From Septoria linicola (lineage: Eukaryota; Ascomycota; Dothideomycetes; Mycosphaerellales; Mycosphaerellaceae), in NCBI GenBank assembly GCA_024114885.1, contig CP099419.1, positions 2,976,001 to 3,040,000 of the forward strand: a DNA stretch of 64,000 nt, given 5' to 3'. Under the pieces are notes generated by a model. It was not told where the DNA came from and made no database searches. It worked only from the letters and a program-made list of their open reading frames with translations. The translations under genes were made by a program, and so were the position numbers. Positions 40,461 to 50,922 of the stretch are shown here, in pieces; positions within the stretch are counted from its first letter, which is position 1; each line of letters begins with the position of its first letter.

Positions 40461-41527
40461 ATGGTACAAGACGTGGTCGACGAGAAGGAGCTCGCCCAAG
40501 CAAATGGCAACGGTCACGTCAATGGATCGCTCCAAAATGGACATGCTAAGGGACCAGAGACTCAGGTAGAGGAGGAGGAGGAGGAGGAGGAGGAGGAGGC
40601 AACAAACGAGAACATCTTTCTCTTCATTCCAAATCTGATTGGTGAGTAGTCGCACATACATAGACATAGGAACCAGGACTCTCATACTGACCCGGATATC
40701 TGCCAGGCTATGCGCGTATCGTTCTCGCCATCGCTTCCCTCCAGTTCATGCCGCTCCACCCGCGACGCTGCAGCTTCCTGTACTCCATCTCCTGCCTCCT
40801 GGACGCGGCCGACGGCGTTGCTGCGCGCAAATACGAGCAGAGCACCAGGTTTGGTGCCGTGCTGGACATGGTCACCGATCGCTGCACCACCACATGCCTT
40901 CTCGTCTTCCTAGCCACTGCAAAGCCGGCCTACAGTGTCATCTTCCAGCTGCTCATCTCGCTCGACTTGGCTAGCCACTACATGCACATGTATGCTACAC
41001 TCGTTATGGGCGGCCAGACTCAGAGCCACAAGAATGTCGATGCGAGCAGGAGCAAGCTCATGCATTTGTACTATACCAACAAGGTAAGGTCGGAATACTT
41101 CTGATTGCCAAAATAAGCTAATCTGATCACCTAGACCGTCCTCTTCATCGTCTGCGCCTTGAACGAACTCTGCTTCATCGGCCTCTACCTCCTCTGCTTC
41201 AGCTCACCATTCCTCACCCCCGCCCTACGAACGCCCACCGAAACCACACCTACAAGCCCTCTCGAGCCCCAACCCACACTCCTCTTCTGGCGTGATCCCT
41301 TCAGCCCAGCTGCAATGGAATACGCTCGTGCCAATAAGATGGACTCCAACATCCCATGGGTCATCTTCGTGGCCTCCGCTCCCGTCATGCTGTTCAAGCA
41401 ATGGGTCAACATCGTACAATTGGTGCAAGCTAGCAGATGGCTTGCCGAGGGTGACAGGAAAGACAGGAAGAAGTTGGGTCTGCCCAGAGGGAAGAAAGGT
41501 GTCCAAGCAGCGAAGAAGGAGCTGTAG
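40461..41527 (+). CDS. PIS1: Phosphatidylinositol synthase
   Basis: Model join(40461..40641, 40707..41083, 41135..41527), 316 residues; introns 65 and 51 bp (second has GCTAAT branch). The CDP-alcohol phosphotransferase signature DxxDGxxARxxxxxxxxGxxxDxxxD is complete (Asp93, Asp96, Gly97, Ala100, Arg101, Gly110, Asp114, Asp118). The core continues with DLASHYMHMYATLVMGG and SHKNVDASRSKLMHLYYT, typical of PIS. It joins CDP-diacylglycerol to myo-inositol in the ER membrane. Several hydrophobic segments are present. Unusual: a 60-residue N-terminal extension with a run of ten or more glutamates encoded by a GAG repeat, and a Pro/Thr-rich luminal or cytosolic loop inserted before the last membrane helices. 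The C-terminus is Lys-rich. Confidence 0.95.
40569..40600 (+). repeat. GAG trinucleotide microsatellite in PIS1
   Basis: A run of GAG/GGA repeats encodes the poly-glutamate tract in the N-terminal extension of phosphatidylinositol synthase. Such tracts change length easily between strains. Confidence 0.7.
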
Positions 41528-41899
41528 AGGAAGCAGGGCGGAAGAGATGTAATATGTAATAGCAGCAAGGACACAGACACGGCTTGTTGGAATCGTGGAA
41601 AGGAGAAAATCTTTGCTGTCTGGAAGAAATGGATAGTCAGCTGTGTGTTTAGCGAGGCGTACGGCACTTCTTTTAGGTCCAAGGGCGAATCTGGCATAGA
41701 TCGGTCGACTCGTGCGGTTCTACTTCTTTCTACTACGCAATGTGAATCACATTGAAACTTGAAACGACTTTTCAGACAAGATCTCTTCGTTCGAGGAAAG
41801 CTGGTTCACACCAATAAATAATGCTGTCACATTCGTCTGTCTGTACATGCCACTTAGGTGCATTCGTCGCGGCGTTCATATCTATCATTTCTTCCGGCC
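41528..41899. other. Convergent intergenic region
   Basis: About 370 bp between the stop codons of PIS1 and ELG1; expected to hold both 3' UTRs and terminators. Confidence 0.45.
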
Positions 41900-44800
41900 T
41901 CACTCGGCGCTGGAAGCCGGCACATCAGTCCCAATAGATCCCTCCTCTCCCAGAGACGGCGGGCTGTGCACGAATCTTGGCCAGTCCTTCCCACCAGTGG
42001 CCAGCACGCCACTCAAGTCCAGGTCTTTCGTGAACCACTTGTCTTTCCTGGTCGTAGACCTCTGACTGCCCTCCAGTGCACTCCTTGCAGCCCGCGTCGT
42101 CCTCGCCCGCTTGGCTGTACGCCCACCACCTTCGACATCAATGAGTCCCAGTCGGTCACGCTGTTCCTCTAATGCTTGATCGTACTGCGCGATGGAGCGT
42201 ACATACGGAGCGAGATCCAGCGTGATCGTGTTCAAGGGTCCATCAAAGACAGATTGCTGCAAGAAGCCTGGGTGAGAAAGCTCAGAAGCTGCGGAAATTG
42301 CATCGAAGCATGCAAAGGCGCGACGATCGAGTGATTGTTCAGCTCTCGCTTGAGCTCGCTTCGCCGGTATACTGCGCAATATGCGACCACTGTGAACCGC
42401 TCTCGGATTAACTTCATAAGTCGTCCAGGCGGAAAGAGTCATCGTCAAAAGCAGGGCTTTGCTGAGATCCGAGTAGTCGATTGCTTCATCAGTCTGCAAA
42501 AGGTCCATGCCAGCAATGTAATGGGCACGAGCCTTTTCAGGCATGTCAGGTTGGGTAGGATCAAGGAACGACGAGCCTGGGAGACCACGAGCGGTGCAAG
42601 TATCTGCCGCGCTCAAGACGTCCGCGGTCGCAGCGAGTCGATATAAGCTGCGTAGGTTGTGTCGAGGATCGACTGGTGGCTCAATACCGTCCGCAGACGC
42701 CCTGCGAACAGTCTCATTGTACGCTTTCCAGCCAAGAGCACGAGCGGGCTCCACGTCAAAGTTCGTCCATGCCCACCACAATGCATCCTGTGGTGTTGGG
42801 TCAAAAGCAGGAGTCAAGCCCATGCCCTCCTGGTAAGTGTTGTCGCTGACAACACGGACCTTGCGGCCGAAGTGGTCAACATCAGATCCGGGAGGCCAGC
42901 GCTGGTAGATCCATCCCAAGCCCTCCTGTGGATCGCCGACTCCCATCTGACACCAGTAGTCGAGCTCGGTAATGCTTGCGCGTAGGTCCCGGTCATGATG
43001 CTCGTATAACGTCTTGACCGAACACCTCTGTAGGAGATGGCCTTCGGCTGCTGCAAGAAGCAGCATGTAATCAGTGGCTAGGTCAACAGGAGGTGGCCGG
43101 AAGCGAAGGACGGCATGAAGTGAGATGGTGTGGAGAGCGACCAGGTCCTCATCATTGCAGGTCATGATGAAAGGCCGCTTTGACGATTCTATCAGCTTTA
43201 CCACTGTGGTCCAGAAATCCTTGTCATCCTTGAAGAGAACATCGACCTCCTCGAGCAGGATGAGCGACTGCTGTTGATCCTTGGGCTGTTGTCGGAGTGC
43301 ATCTTTGACTGCCTTCAGCGTCTTCTCCTTTAAAATCTTCTTCGGCTCCGGCGCTTTCGGCTTTGGCAGCGGCTTCGTCGACGGCTTGAAGAATGCACTC
43401 ATTTTACCTTGTCGGCCACTCTCGAGGTCTTTTTGGAATGCTTCCTCCATATGGCTCGGCTCTTCGGGCCTAATAGATTCAACCGCACCCCCTTCAGTGC
43501 CGTGATGCTTGACGAGATGGTTTTCTGTCATATCGCCAACTCGATCGAGCACGTCCTTGCCAGTCCGGCGCTCGCTCGAGCTGATCTCAAAGACCTTGAA
43601 ACCTAGATCCTTGGCAACAGCATATGCTGCTGCTGTCTTGCCGCATCCATGCGGACCGCTTAGCACCACCACGTTGCTAATCTTGGAGCCAGAAGGCACA
43701 GTCTGGACCACGCTCTTTTGGGTCCTCCTTGCTGCCATGGGGCTGGCTGGTGCGGAATCAATGATTTCGCTCATCTCGTGCACCTCCTCGTCATCTTCAA
43801 CCAGAAAATCGTCCAGATCATCGGCCTTCTTTTTCCGTTTCTTTTTAGGTTTGTCCTTCGTGCCAGCCGTTGAAGGTTTGGGACCAGTCGCAGCACCGAC
43901 GACTGCTTGCACTGCAAGCGATGCCAACCAGTCTTTGAGAACGATAATCTCACTTTGAGGCTGTAGGACATCGGCCGAAGCTGCAGGGGCATACTTCTGG
44001 GTCCAGGAGGCGGTCTCACCTCGCGATTCGTCGAAGCCGGTCATCACAGTAGGAATCCTGTCGTACAATCTCTGCAAAGCCGGGTGAGTCTGTTGTTGTG
44101 AAGAGCTGTAAGTCAATTCGTCAGTCTCCTGGTCGACCATAGGCACTGATAGCTGTGTAGCAATCCTGTAGGCAATGTCTTGACCGGACAGGAGGAGCCG
44201 TTGAGGCACGTTAAGCTGTGAGTGTGCTTCGTGGAAGCCATCTGCCCGAACCGCGCGGTCCTGCTCTGGCTTCAGCTGCGCGCTAATGTCACCCAGAATT
44301 GACTCGCTCATCAAAAGCGGCAGTCTGGGTCGCTTTTGCTTGCGTCTTGCAAAGGCAGAAGACGCATCATCGAAGGCAACATTACAGGGCAGCTCATCAT
44401 TTGTATCAAGCGATCTGATGTGCATTTGTTCGCGCGAGGGAAAGGGTGGATCTGTAGCACCAGGATGCCGTATCATCAATCTGTCCTTGTTGAGGGTCGA
44501 TACATATGGCTGGTGGTCTCGTGGATCATAGCTGCGATCGGCCATAGCTTGCATCCTAAGCTTGCCAGGTGTGATCGCAGTGGACTTGCGTGGAGAGTCT
44601 TGCTTCAAAGTGACAGGCTTATCCTTTGGTTTCTCGCGGAGAAAGAAAGGATGGGCAACCTGATCAGGCTTCATCGGGGTGCGCTTCTTTGGCGTGATCT
44701 TCTTCGCCGTTGCCCTCGACCTGGTTTTCCTCGGAGTCTTGGGCGATTCGTCGATATCAATGGTAATTGTTTCTTCACCAGCAAGCACACGGGAGATTCT

Positions 44801-45565
44801 ATTCCCTAACGCGGCTGTCGAAGACGAATCTGTGCCATAATTGATCTTGACCACGAGGTGTTTCTCAGCAATGATGGCTGCCTTCCTTCGTGGTCTGCCA
44901 CGTTTTGTCAATGGCTGTGCAGATGGGTCCTCTGGCTTCGGCTGAAGCCTAGGAGGCGAGCTGAACTTTCCATTGGCATTGATGCGAAGCAGCTTCTTCG
45001 GTGGAGCCTTTGGTGATGGCGTCCTAGGGGCGATGATGCTCGTGTCTGCTGCGTCAACAGCATTCGTAGGATTCAGTCCGGCTGAAGGAGGCGAGGACCG
45101 GGGAATCACTACCTGAGGTGACAGTCGTCCATCGTCAGGGGCCGTAGCATCGTTTTCCTGTGGTGCCCCCAAGCCGACTTCCACGAACTCCTGCTTGCTC
45201 GTCCGCCTCCTCTTTGCTCGAGCACTATTCTGCAGATCGTCTGTATGCCCAACATCCTCTTCTGGCGGCCCGGTCGAGGTCCCACTGCTTGGATTCACAA
45301 TTTGGCTCAAAGTCCGCTGTACTTTGCCCCCAGCTTTAGCCTCAGTTTTATCTGGCTTGCGTCTGCTGTTCGTCCGTTTAGGCTTATTTTCGGTCTCTAG
45401 TGGTAAAGTTTCGTGTGTATAGTCGGTGTCATCGATTGTGTCGTGATCATCTTGAACATCGTCGGGTTGTGATTTGTCTGCTCTCATCAGCACACTGGCC
45501 TGCTCTATGCTCGGGGCAGCGTATACCAAATGGCTTGTAGAAGAACGGATGTACGCTCTTGCCAT
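41900..45565 (-). CDS. ELG1: Elg1/ATAD5-like PCNA unloader, RFC-like AAA ATPase
   Basis: An intronless 1221-residue protein. The first 500 residues are disordered, rich in Lys, Pro and Ser, with several basic clusters (KTRSRATAKKITPKKRTPMK). The AAA module begins near residue 630 with VVVLSGPHGCGKTAAAYAVA (Walker A), then FKVFEISSSERRTGKDVL. Walker B is LILLEEVDVLF near 775, and RPFIMTCNDEDL holds sensor 1. After a lid domain comes SITELDYWCQMGVGD. This layout matches Elg1, the large subunit of the RFC-like complex that removes PCNA from DNA after replication, rather than Rfc1 (no BRCT) or Ctf18. A candidate PCNA motif (PFFLREK, with the preceding QVAHP) lies near residue 300, tentative. The start could also be the second in-frame ATG, 27 residues later. 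Confidence 0.9.
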   Translation of the reverse strand: MARAYIRSSTSHLVYAAPSIEQASVLMRADKSQPDDVQDDHDTIDDTDYTHETLPLETENKPKRTNSRRKPDKTEAKAGGKVQRTLSQIVNPSSGTSTGPPEEDVGHTDDLQNSARAKRRRTSKQEFVEVGLGAPQENDATAPDDGRLSPQVVIPRSSPPSAGLNPTNAVDAADTSIIAPRTPSPKAPPKKLLRINANGKFSSPPRLQPKPEDPSAQPLTKRGRPRRKAAIIAEKHLVVKINYGTDSSSTAALGNRISRVLAGEETITIDIDESPKTPRKTRSRATAKKITPKKRTPMKPDQVAHPFFLREKPKDKPVTLKQDSPRKSTAITPGKLRMQAMADRSYDPRDHQPYVSTLNKDRLMIRHPGATDPPFPSREQMHIRSLDTNDELPCNVAFDDASSAFARRKQKRPRLPLLMSESILGDISAQLKPEQDRAVRADGFHEAHSQLNVPQRLLLSGQDIAYRIATQLSVPMVDQETDELTYSSSQQQTHPALQRLYDRIPTVMTGFDESRGETASWTQKYAPAASADVLQPQSEIIVLKDWLASLAVQAVVGAATGPKPSTAGTKDKPKKKRKKKADDLDDFLVEDDEEVHEMSEIIDSAPASPMAARRTQKSVVQTVPSGSKISNVVVLSGPHGCGKTAAAYAVAKDLGFKVFEISSSERRTGKDVLDRVGDMTENHLVKHHGTEGGAVESIRPEEPSHMEEAFQKDLESGRQGKMSAFFKPSTKPLPKPKAPEPKKILKEKTLKAVKDALRQQPKDQQQSLILLEEVDVLFKDDKDFWTTVVKLIESSKRPFIMTCNDEDLVALHTISLHAVLRFRPPPVDLATDYMLLLAAAEGHLLQRCSVKTLYEHHDRDLRASITELDYWCQMGVGDPQEGLGWIYQRWPPGSDVDHFGRKVRVVSDNTYQEGMGLTPAFDPTPQDALWWAWTNFDVEPARALGWKAYNETVRRASADGIEPPVDPRHNLRSLYRLAATADVLSAADTCTARGLPGSSFLDPTQPDMPEKARAHYIAGMDLLQTDEAIDYSDLSKALLLTMTLSAWTTYEVNPRAVHSGRILRSIPAKRAQARAEQSLDRRAFACFDAISAASELSHPGFLQQSVFDGPLNTITLDLAPYVRSIAQYDQALEEQRDRLGLIDVEGGGRTAKRARTTRAARSALEGSQRSTTRKDKWFTKDLDLSGVLATGGKDWPRFVHSPPSLGEEGSIGTDVPASSAE

Positions 45566-46052
45566 TCTCTGCGTTCATCGCACGAGGAACTGCGATCGCG
45601 GCCATTCATGCACCTCACTCATCGCTAGGAGAGGTGTTTGAGTGATTCGTGAAAAGTGTCGAGACCAGACGTGGAGAGCGCCATGAATGACGCGCTGCTC
45701 GATACACGCGTCTCAGGCGCACGCGTTGAGATGTGCTTCGGAGCTCGGCAGCCTGAGCACTCTCGTTGCCAAAAGTGGAAGTTGCCCGCACCTCGACCAC
45801 GACCTCTCATCTGACTTCGAGAGGACTAATAAATAGGTCACTTAAGGGCAGCGTAGGATCTCTCGTCATCTCCGTATGGTTGCAGTGAGCTTTGTAGTCG
45901 TAATTGCTGTTCAAACCTAGAATCTCATGGTTCTTGCGTTGACCATGATTTAAGGCCGCAGACGGCGAGACGAAAGATTAGGCGAGCTAAAAAGTTCCAG
46001 TCGAGCTTCACAATGTTCACACTGCCGCAGAAGTTGTTGCAGTATCGCAAAC
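45566..46052. promoter_or_regulatory. Divergent promoter region
   Basis: 487 bp between the ELG1 and UTP8-type start codons, holding both promoters. No motif assigned. Confidence 0.45.
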
Positions 46053-48821
46053 ATGTCGGGAGGAATTGAAGAGCCGTACACGATCGCCTCACTGGCAAAG
46101 CCGCTGGATCAGGAGAATGGCCGTGTACAGTCGGCCATTGTATACAGCTTGAATGGCTCACGAAAGCGCAAGCGACATGAGATCGCTGTAGGCGTCGACG
46201 GCGAGAGTGTGAATGTCTACAATGTACTGGGCACGACTCTCCTTCTGCAACAGCACCCACTGACCGCTCTTCAGGTTCAAACTCAAAGCACAGTGAGCTC
46301 CTATGCGCTTCCGCCTCAATCGTTCCTCGCAGCACCGCCATGTTCGATATACTGCAAGCGTGCAAAACCTCTGCAATCGCAGCGGCACACATACCTGGCT
46401 GTGCAGGCGCGCGCGAAAGACTCGCGATCAAAGCTGGTAGGCTTCGAGGAATATCTCGGCAGAACTCAGCCCAACGATCAGCAGCCGCGAGCACCGACCA
46501 AACGAGAGCGAAAACTTCGTGATGGCAAGGTTGTGGCATTGGACGTTGTGCCTGTTGCTGACTCAAAGAGCGGACTGGCCCCAGTGCTAGTGTCCTATCA
46601 GAACGGAAACGTCGATTGCATATCTGGAGATCTATCAGAGACTCGATGGGAGCATACGAGCCATGACGAGCCGGTGGTCGAATATGCAGCTGTGACCGAC
46701 CTGGATACGGCAAGACGAGGATTGCTTAAGAATCGCGAGGATGTCCTGGCCTTGCTCGCATCCAATGCCTCGGACAGCGCGCATGGGAGTGCTCCGTCGT
46801 TATTATGCCAGGTAGGGCGATCAGGGCAACAACGACAATTGCGAGTCTATGTGTTGCGAAATGTAGGATCAACTTCACTTCAAGGACACCGCTCGCCGCT
46901 CGAGCTCATATTGAGCTATGACTTGCCCGAAAGATACGGAGATGAAGGCTCGTCATATGAGCTACATGCAGGGTCCGGAATGCTCTACCAACACCACGGC
47001 CAGCGTTTGGTGATCTTTGACTTGTCCGGGACCACGCCCAGAATCTCGTTTGACATCGGAAAAAGGTCGGGAAATGTTCAGAGCTTTGCCCGCCTCTCCG
47101 CTGGCGCTGTTATAGCTATATCGCAAGGCCGCATTGTCGTCTACGATACGAAGTTTGGCTCCGTATTGGACTCACTCGCGTTGCCGCAGAGCTCGAGCGG
47201 CTCGAAGAAGGACCAGACTACACTCCCTTCGCCTGTACTACTTAGCCACTTCACGGACCTTGGCCTTGTTGTTGCCACGAATACCACAAGCCTCATTGCG
47301 TTTCAACTTGGGGAAGCTCTGGAAGATGTCAAGCGCTCCAGAACCCAAGGTGCATTATTGGCCGATGTCTTTAGTAAGGGCAAGTTCACGAATGACGCAC
47401 AACATGTCGACGTTCATCTTAACAGAGAGAAGAAACGAAAGAAGTGGGAAGACTGGATGGCCAAGATCGACACAATCGCTTCACAACATGATAGCCATGG
47501 TCTGGAACGCCGGGTCGCGAAAGACCTGCATGCTGGCAAGTACGACAAAAGTGGCGAAGACAATTCTCTCGCCAATGGAATGCCCAACGGCGCCAAGGAC
47601 GAAGATGAGGACTGGGAACTGCTGCCACAGCACTTCGACCCGCAGCATGTCGACAGAAAGAAAGCCGTGTACGTACTGAGCAAGATCTTCGCGTGGAGAT
47701 CGAAAACGAGCGGTTTTGTCTTGGGTCAACGTCATCTCCAATTGGTACTGCCCTCGCAGAATGTTCTGCGATGGCTCGCGCTTGCTGGCTATTTAACGGC
47801 AACGGAGGTGGAGCATGCGCTGCCACAAACTGCTACAGAGTTCGCAGCGCGTCCATATGTTGCACCTGGAGACATCATGACCGCAGTCAGCGAAGCTGAT
47901 CCTAGCTTCGGACTGCTTCACAGCTTGCTGGCACTTCCAGCATACTGGGATCTCTCCGAAGTTGTCCAGGCACTTCAAGTCTTGATCGCGTCTTTCCATG
48001 ACCATAATGGCGGCCAAAATGAAGAAGCACAGCGACTGCTCACTGATGGCGATGTGGACATGGTCGATGGGGCCGATGACGACCGATCAGAACCCAATAT
48101 TGAAGCCGAAGAGGCTGCAGCATTGGCAGAGGTTGAGCGTGTCACCAGATTCCTGGAAGCAGGTCTGTCCACAAGAAGTTCCACGTTCCGAAAGTGTCTC
48201 GACCGCCTACAGGAATTTCCTCAGAAGGCTGTTACCATAGCAATGAGAGCTCAGATGTCCCAGGATGAGATAATCTTCTTCATCCACATCATGCGTATGG
48301 AACTTGCCAATGGTGGGTGGACTAGACCGTATGATGGTACTGTCGAAGAAGAACTCGATCGCGACTTTTCTGGCCTTGGCGAAGCCAAGGACCTCTCACC
48401 TCCTAGCAACCACGCCATCCGTACCATTGCAAATCTCATCAGCTCCTCTGTAGACGCAATTGGACTGAGCGGGTGGCTTGTCGGTCAAAGTGGCAACAGC
48501 TGGTCTACAGAAGACCTAATCGAAAGCATGGTCAACGAGACCAGTGCAGTAGTAGAGGGCATTTATCATTCCGAGAATCTGGATACCTACCTTCGAGAGA
48601 TGGAGAAGACTGCCGCGAACGTGGAGCAGAAGCAGATGACTGAGCGGACTGAGCGGAAGCGCAAGCATGACGAGATCGAATGGACGCCAGAGCTAGCACT
48701 GATGCCACTTGGTGGGCGGACGGACCCTCCAGTCTTGAAAGGACGCTTCAAGAAGGCCGTCGTCGCGGAGCAGAAGAGTCGAAGTCTAGGCAAATACAGC
48801 TTCGAAAGGATCAGAATCTAG
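46053..48821 (+). CDS. Utp8-type beta-propeller nucleolar protein
   Basis: An intronless 922-residue protein starting MSGGIEEPYTIASLAKPL. The segment RKRKRHEIAVGVDGESVNVY and SYALPPQSFLAAPPCSIY are typical of the fungal Utp8 beta-propeller family, part of the t-UTP/UtpA subcomplex of the small-subunit processome. The rest of the N-terminal half continues the propeller (LRVYVLRNVGS, then LVIFDLSGTTPRISFDI and VVYDTKFGSVLDSLAL). The C-terminal half is helical, with EIIFFIHIMRMELANGGW, and ends with a Lys/Arg-rich stretch (ERTERKRKHDEIEW). The likely role is early pre-rRNA transcription and processing. I name the family, not a strict orthologue. Confidence 0.75.
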   Translation: MSGGIEEPYTIASLAKPLDQENGRVQSAIVYSLNGSRKRKRHEIAVGVDGESVNVYNVLGTTLLLQQHPLTALQVQTQSTVSSYALPPQSFLAAPPCSIYCKRAKPLQSQRHTYLAVQARAKDSRSKLVGFEEYLGRTQPNDQQPRAPTKRERKLRDGKVVALDVVPVADSKSGLAPVLVSYQNGNVDCISGDLSETRWEHTSHDEPVVEYAAVTDLDTARRGLLKNREDVLALLASNASDSAHGSAPSLLCQVGRSGQQRQLRVYVLRNVGSTSLQGHRSPLELILSYDLPERYGDEGSSYELHAGSGMLYQHHGQRLVIFDLSGTTPRISFDIGKRSGNVQSFARLSAGAVIAISQGRIVVYDTKFGSVLDSLALPQSSSGSKKDQTTLPSPVLLSHFTDLGLVVATNTTSLIAFQLGEALEDVKRSRTQGALLADVFSKGKFTNDAQHVDVHLNREKKRKKWEDWMAKIDTIASQHDSHGLERRVAKDLHAGKYDKSGEDNSLANGMPNGAKDEDEDWELLPQHFDPQHVDRKKAVYVLSKIFAWRSKTSGFVLGQRHLQLVLPSQNVLRWLALAGYLTATEVEHALPQTATEFAARPYVAPGDIMTAVSEADPSFGLLHSLLALPAYWDLSEVVQALQVLIASFHDHNGGQNEEAQRLLTDGDVDMVDGADDDRSEPNIEAEEAAALAEVERVTRFLEAGLSTRSSTFRKCLDRLQEFPQKAVTIAMRAQMSQDEIIFFIHIMRMELANGGWTRPYDGTVEEELDRDFSGLGEAKDLSPPSNHAIRTIANLISSSVDAIGLSGWLVGQSGNSWSTEDLIESMVNETSAVVEGIYHSENLDTYLREMEKTAANVEQKQMTERTERKRKHDEIEWTPELALMPLGGRTDPPVLKGRFKKAVVAEQKSRSLGKYSFERIRI

Positions 48822-49016
48822 GTAGAGTAGAACAAGCAAACTATGCTCACATTGAAATACTCAGTTCTTCCCGACGAGTATGATGATTGTAACATTGGCT
48901 GCACTGTCGATCATTATGGCTCGCGTCTTGGCTTACATGTGAATAGTCCAACTTTCTTCTTTGCTCAAACAACCTAAAATTATACGACTCACCACGAACT
49001 ACTGATCATATATATC

Positions 49017-49568
49017 ATGACAGACCAAGCACCGCCGAACTCAGCCCAAATTACGCAACAATCATGCAGGTTCCTTGAGCTGCCAGCAGAACTGAGAATT
49101 GTCATCTACGAGCTGGTGCTTCTGCAAGATGACTCAGTTGACATCACGGCCACCATGGAGGGCTCACATTTCAGAGATCCGCCACTTCTGAGGTAAAGCG
49201 CGCAACGCCAAAATTGGAGCCAAATTACTGACAACCCAAGGACATGCTGCCAGATATCCTTGGAAGCGACACCAATCTACTACAGCCACAACACTTTCTC
49301 GTGTCTTCAATTCCACCTCCCAGACGACGATGTGGAGAACTTTGTCGGGCTGCAATGGCTCGAATCACTGGGGAAATGGCGGCGCTCCAAGTTGACCAAA
49401 GTGCGAATACAGCACGGCATTCGCCTCCCGCAGGCGAACAAGCACCGTGACCAGCACGAGCGAGACAGCGACAGAATCTTCCGACAGACGCGAGAAGACA
49501 TGTGGTTGTGGTTGGATGAGTATGCGCATGGACTGAGAGCGGACGTGGTATCCGTCAGACCGTTCTGA
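49017..49568 (+). CDS. Fungal F-box-like / 2EXR-type small protein
   Basis: Model join(49017..49192, 49241..49568), 167 residues. The intron (48 bp, GTAAAG/CCAAG, CTGAC branch) interrupts LLR|TCCQISLEATPIYYSHNTF, a block seen in many dothideomycete proteins that pair FLELPAELRIVIYELVL with a 'RTCRQIRxEA' segment. The N-terminal element resembles a degenerate F-box. Such genes are highly duplicated in this fungal group; no substrate or function is known. No signal peptide or membrane segment. It converges with PEX4, with 88 bp between stop codons. Confidence 0.78.
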
Positions 49569-49656
49569 AGTGGCCTCGCTCAGTATCATTGTGTCATTGG
49601 ATTTTTTACAGCTTCTGTACACAGCACACAAATCCTCACACACCCTGCCCATCATG

Positions 49657-50180
49657 CTATCGCGGCACAGCATACAAATACGTGTAGAATCTAACCAGAG
49701 CTTCCACTCCCACCAAGTCTCCTTCTCTCATAAGCCTCGCAATGTCGATGTTTAGCGGACTGTCCGGCTCTGCGCCCGCGCTCAATAACTGCTCGATGGC
49801 TTCCAATGTGCTCACAACCGTGTATGCAGGTGTCCAGCTCGTCTTCAGCAGGTCTAGGCAGATTTCGCCAGTTTTGAAGTTCACGTTCGGATGACAGATG
49901 GGCGTTTGGAAGCGCACTTCGGGAGGTGAGTTGGGGTAGGATTGAGGGACTGTGATGGAGAGGTCCCATCGGCCGCCTAGGGTGACACTATCAGTATGAA
50001 GACAATGTCATGTTGCAGATGGGAAGACGCCTCACCTTCGTAAGCAGTTCCCTCGGGCCCTCGTAGCACGGCAGCAAGCTGGAACACGTCGTCATCGCTG
50101 ACGGGTTCGAGACGAGAGAGGGCCGCCGAGGGCTCGCGATTGTACGCGTCAAGCTCTTTAATTAGTCTTTTGGTCGCCAT
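49657..50180 (-). CDS. PEX4: Peroxisomal ubiquitin-conjugating enzyme Pex4
   Basis: Model: exon 1 50180..50036, intron 50035..49977 (GTGAGG/CTAG, 59 bp), exon 2 49976..49657; 154 residues. The E2 core is complete: AYEGGRWDLSITVPQSYPNS across the splice, HPN at 77-79 and the catalytic cysteine in GEICLDLLKTSW (Cys88). The TGEICLDLLKTSWTPAY sequence with SAGAEPDSPLNID is characteristic of Pex4. It monoubiquitinates the import receptor Pex5 so that it can be recycled from the peroxisome membrane, in a complex with Pex22. The C-terminus (FYTYLYAVPR) is a few residues longer than the usual end. Confidence 0.93.
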
Positions 50181-50489
50181 TGCTACATTCTCTGCTCATA
50201 CACGCATTCAAGCCAGACGCGGAGCAAAAGAGTTCAGAAGGAGAGGGCGCTAGAAAGAGCTCGAGCTCCAAGAAGGTTTCGGTAGTGTATGCCGAGGTAC
50301 ATCACTAGCAGGGGTGGATGAGATGTATGGATTCGAGACGCAAGAGCGGGACTCATCATTCCATTCTGTTCTGACTATCCGTCGTCGTTCAATACCAGCT
50401 CATTGTGAGGTCTGGCGTCCTCACAGCGACGTTCCTACGCCACAGCGCTGCAGGCTGAGCTACGAGGTCCATCGTGTCCCTCAGCTAGA
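50181..50489. other. Intergenic region
   Basis: About 310 bp between PEX4 and the small secreted protein gene, both minus; nothing seen. Confidence 0.4.
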
Positions 50490-50922
50490 CTAGCAGTTGA
50501 GGACTGTGTTATCACAACCCATAACGACTTTGTTGAAACGGTTAGAGAAAGCCACATTCTCATTCTGACGAGGCTGGCAGAACGAGCCGGTTTCCTGCAG
50601 CAATCATGTCAGTCAAGGCAAAGAAGCACATCGATGCTGGGCAGCTTACCCTTCGGTTCATACAAGTCTTAGCACAGCATCCATCTCCACGAGTTCCTTG
50701 ATAGCGATATGAAGCGGCCGTGAAGCCGAGATTGTAAGTGCCTCTGTCATTATATGATTAGCATCCTCAACACGTCTCAAGCTTGGGAAAAGCGTCCTAC
50801 CGAGCGCCGGTGCGGAAGGTTCTGCCACCGAAGCCAGTGCCTGACCAGGCTGTAAAGGAGTGCTGGGCTTCAACGCCAGCAATGAGGGCGAGCGTGGCAG
50901 CGACGATAGTGGTAAACTGCAT
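50490..50922 (-). CDS. Small secreted cysteine-rich protein (effector-like)
   Basis: Model: exons 50922..50801, 50743..50650, 50594..50490; introns 57 bp (GTAGGA/GACAG) and 55 bp (GTAAGC/TGCAG); 106 residues. The start MQFTTIVAATLALIAGVEA is a clear signal peptide, cleaved before QHSF. The mature part of about 87 residues has FTAWSGTGFGGRTF, then TYNLGFTAASYRYQGTRGD and six cysteines (GDGCCAKTC, SFC, MGC, and a terminal LNC), suggesting three disulphides. Both splice sites keep the frame and restore a coherent Gly/aromatic pattern; no unspliced frame shows the protein. The size, secretion signal and even cysteine number fit the small secreted proteins of fungi that live on plants. I do not recognise a family. 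Confidence 0.65.

Noticed and set aside
45925..46713. 262-codon minus-strand frame over the UTP8 gene start
   Set aside because: It is antisense to a well-supported gene and has no domain.
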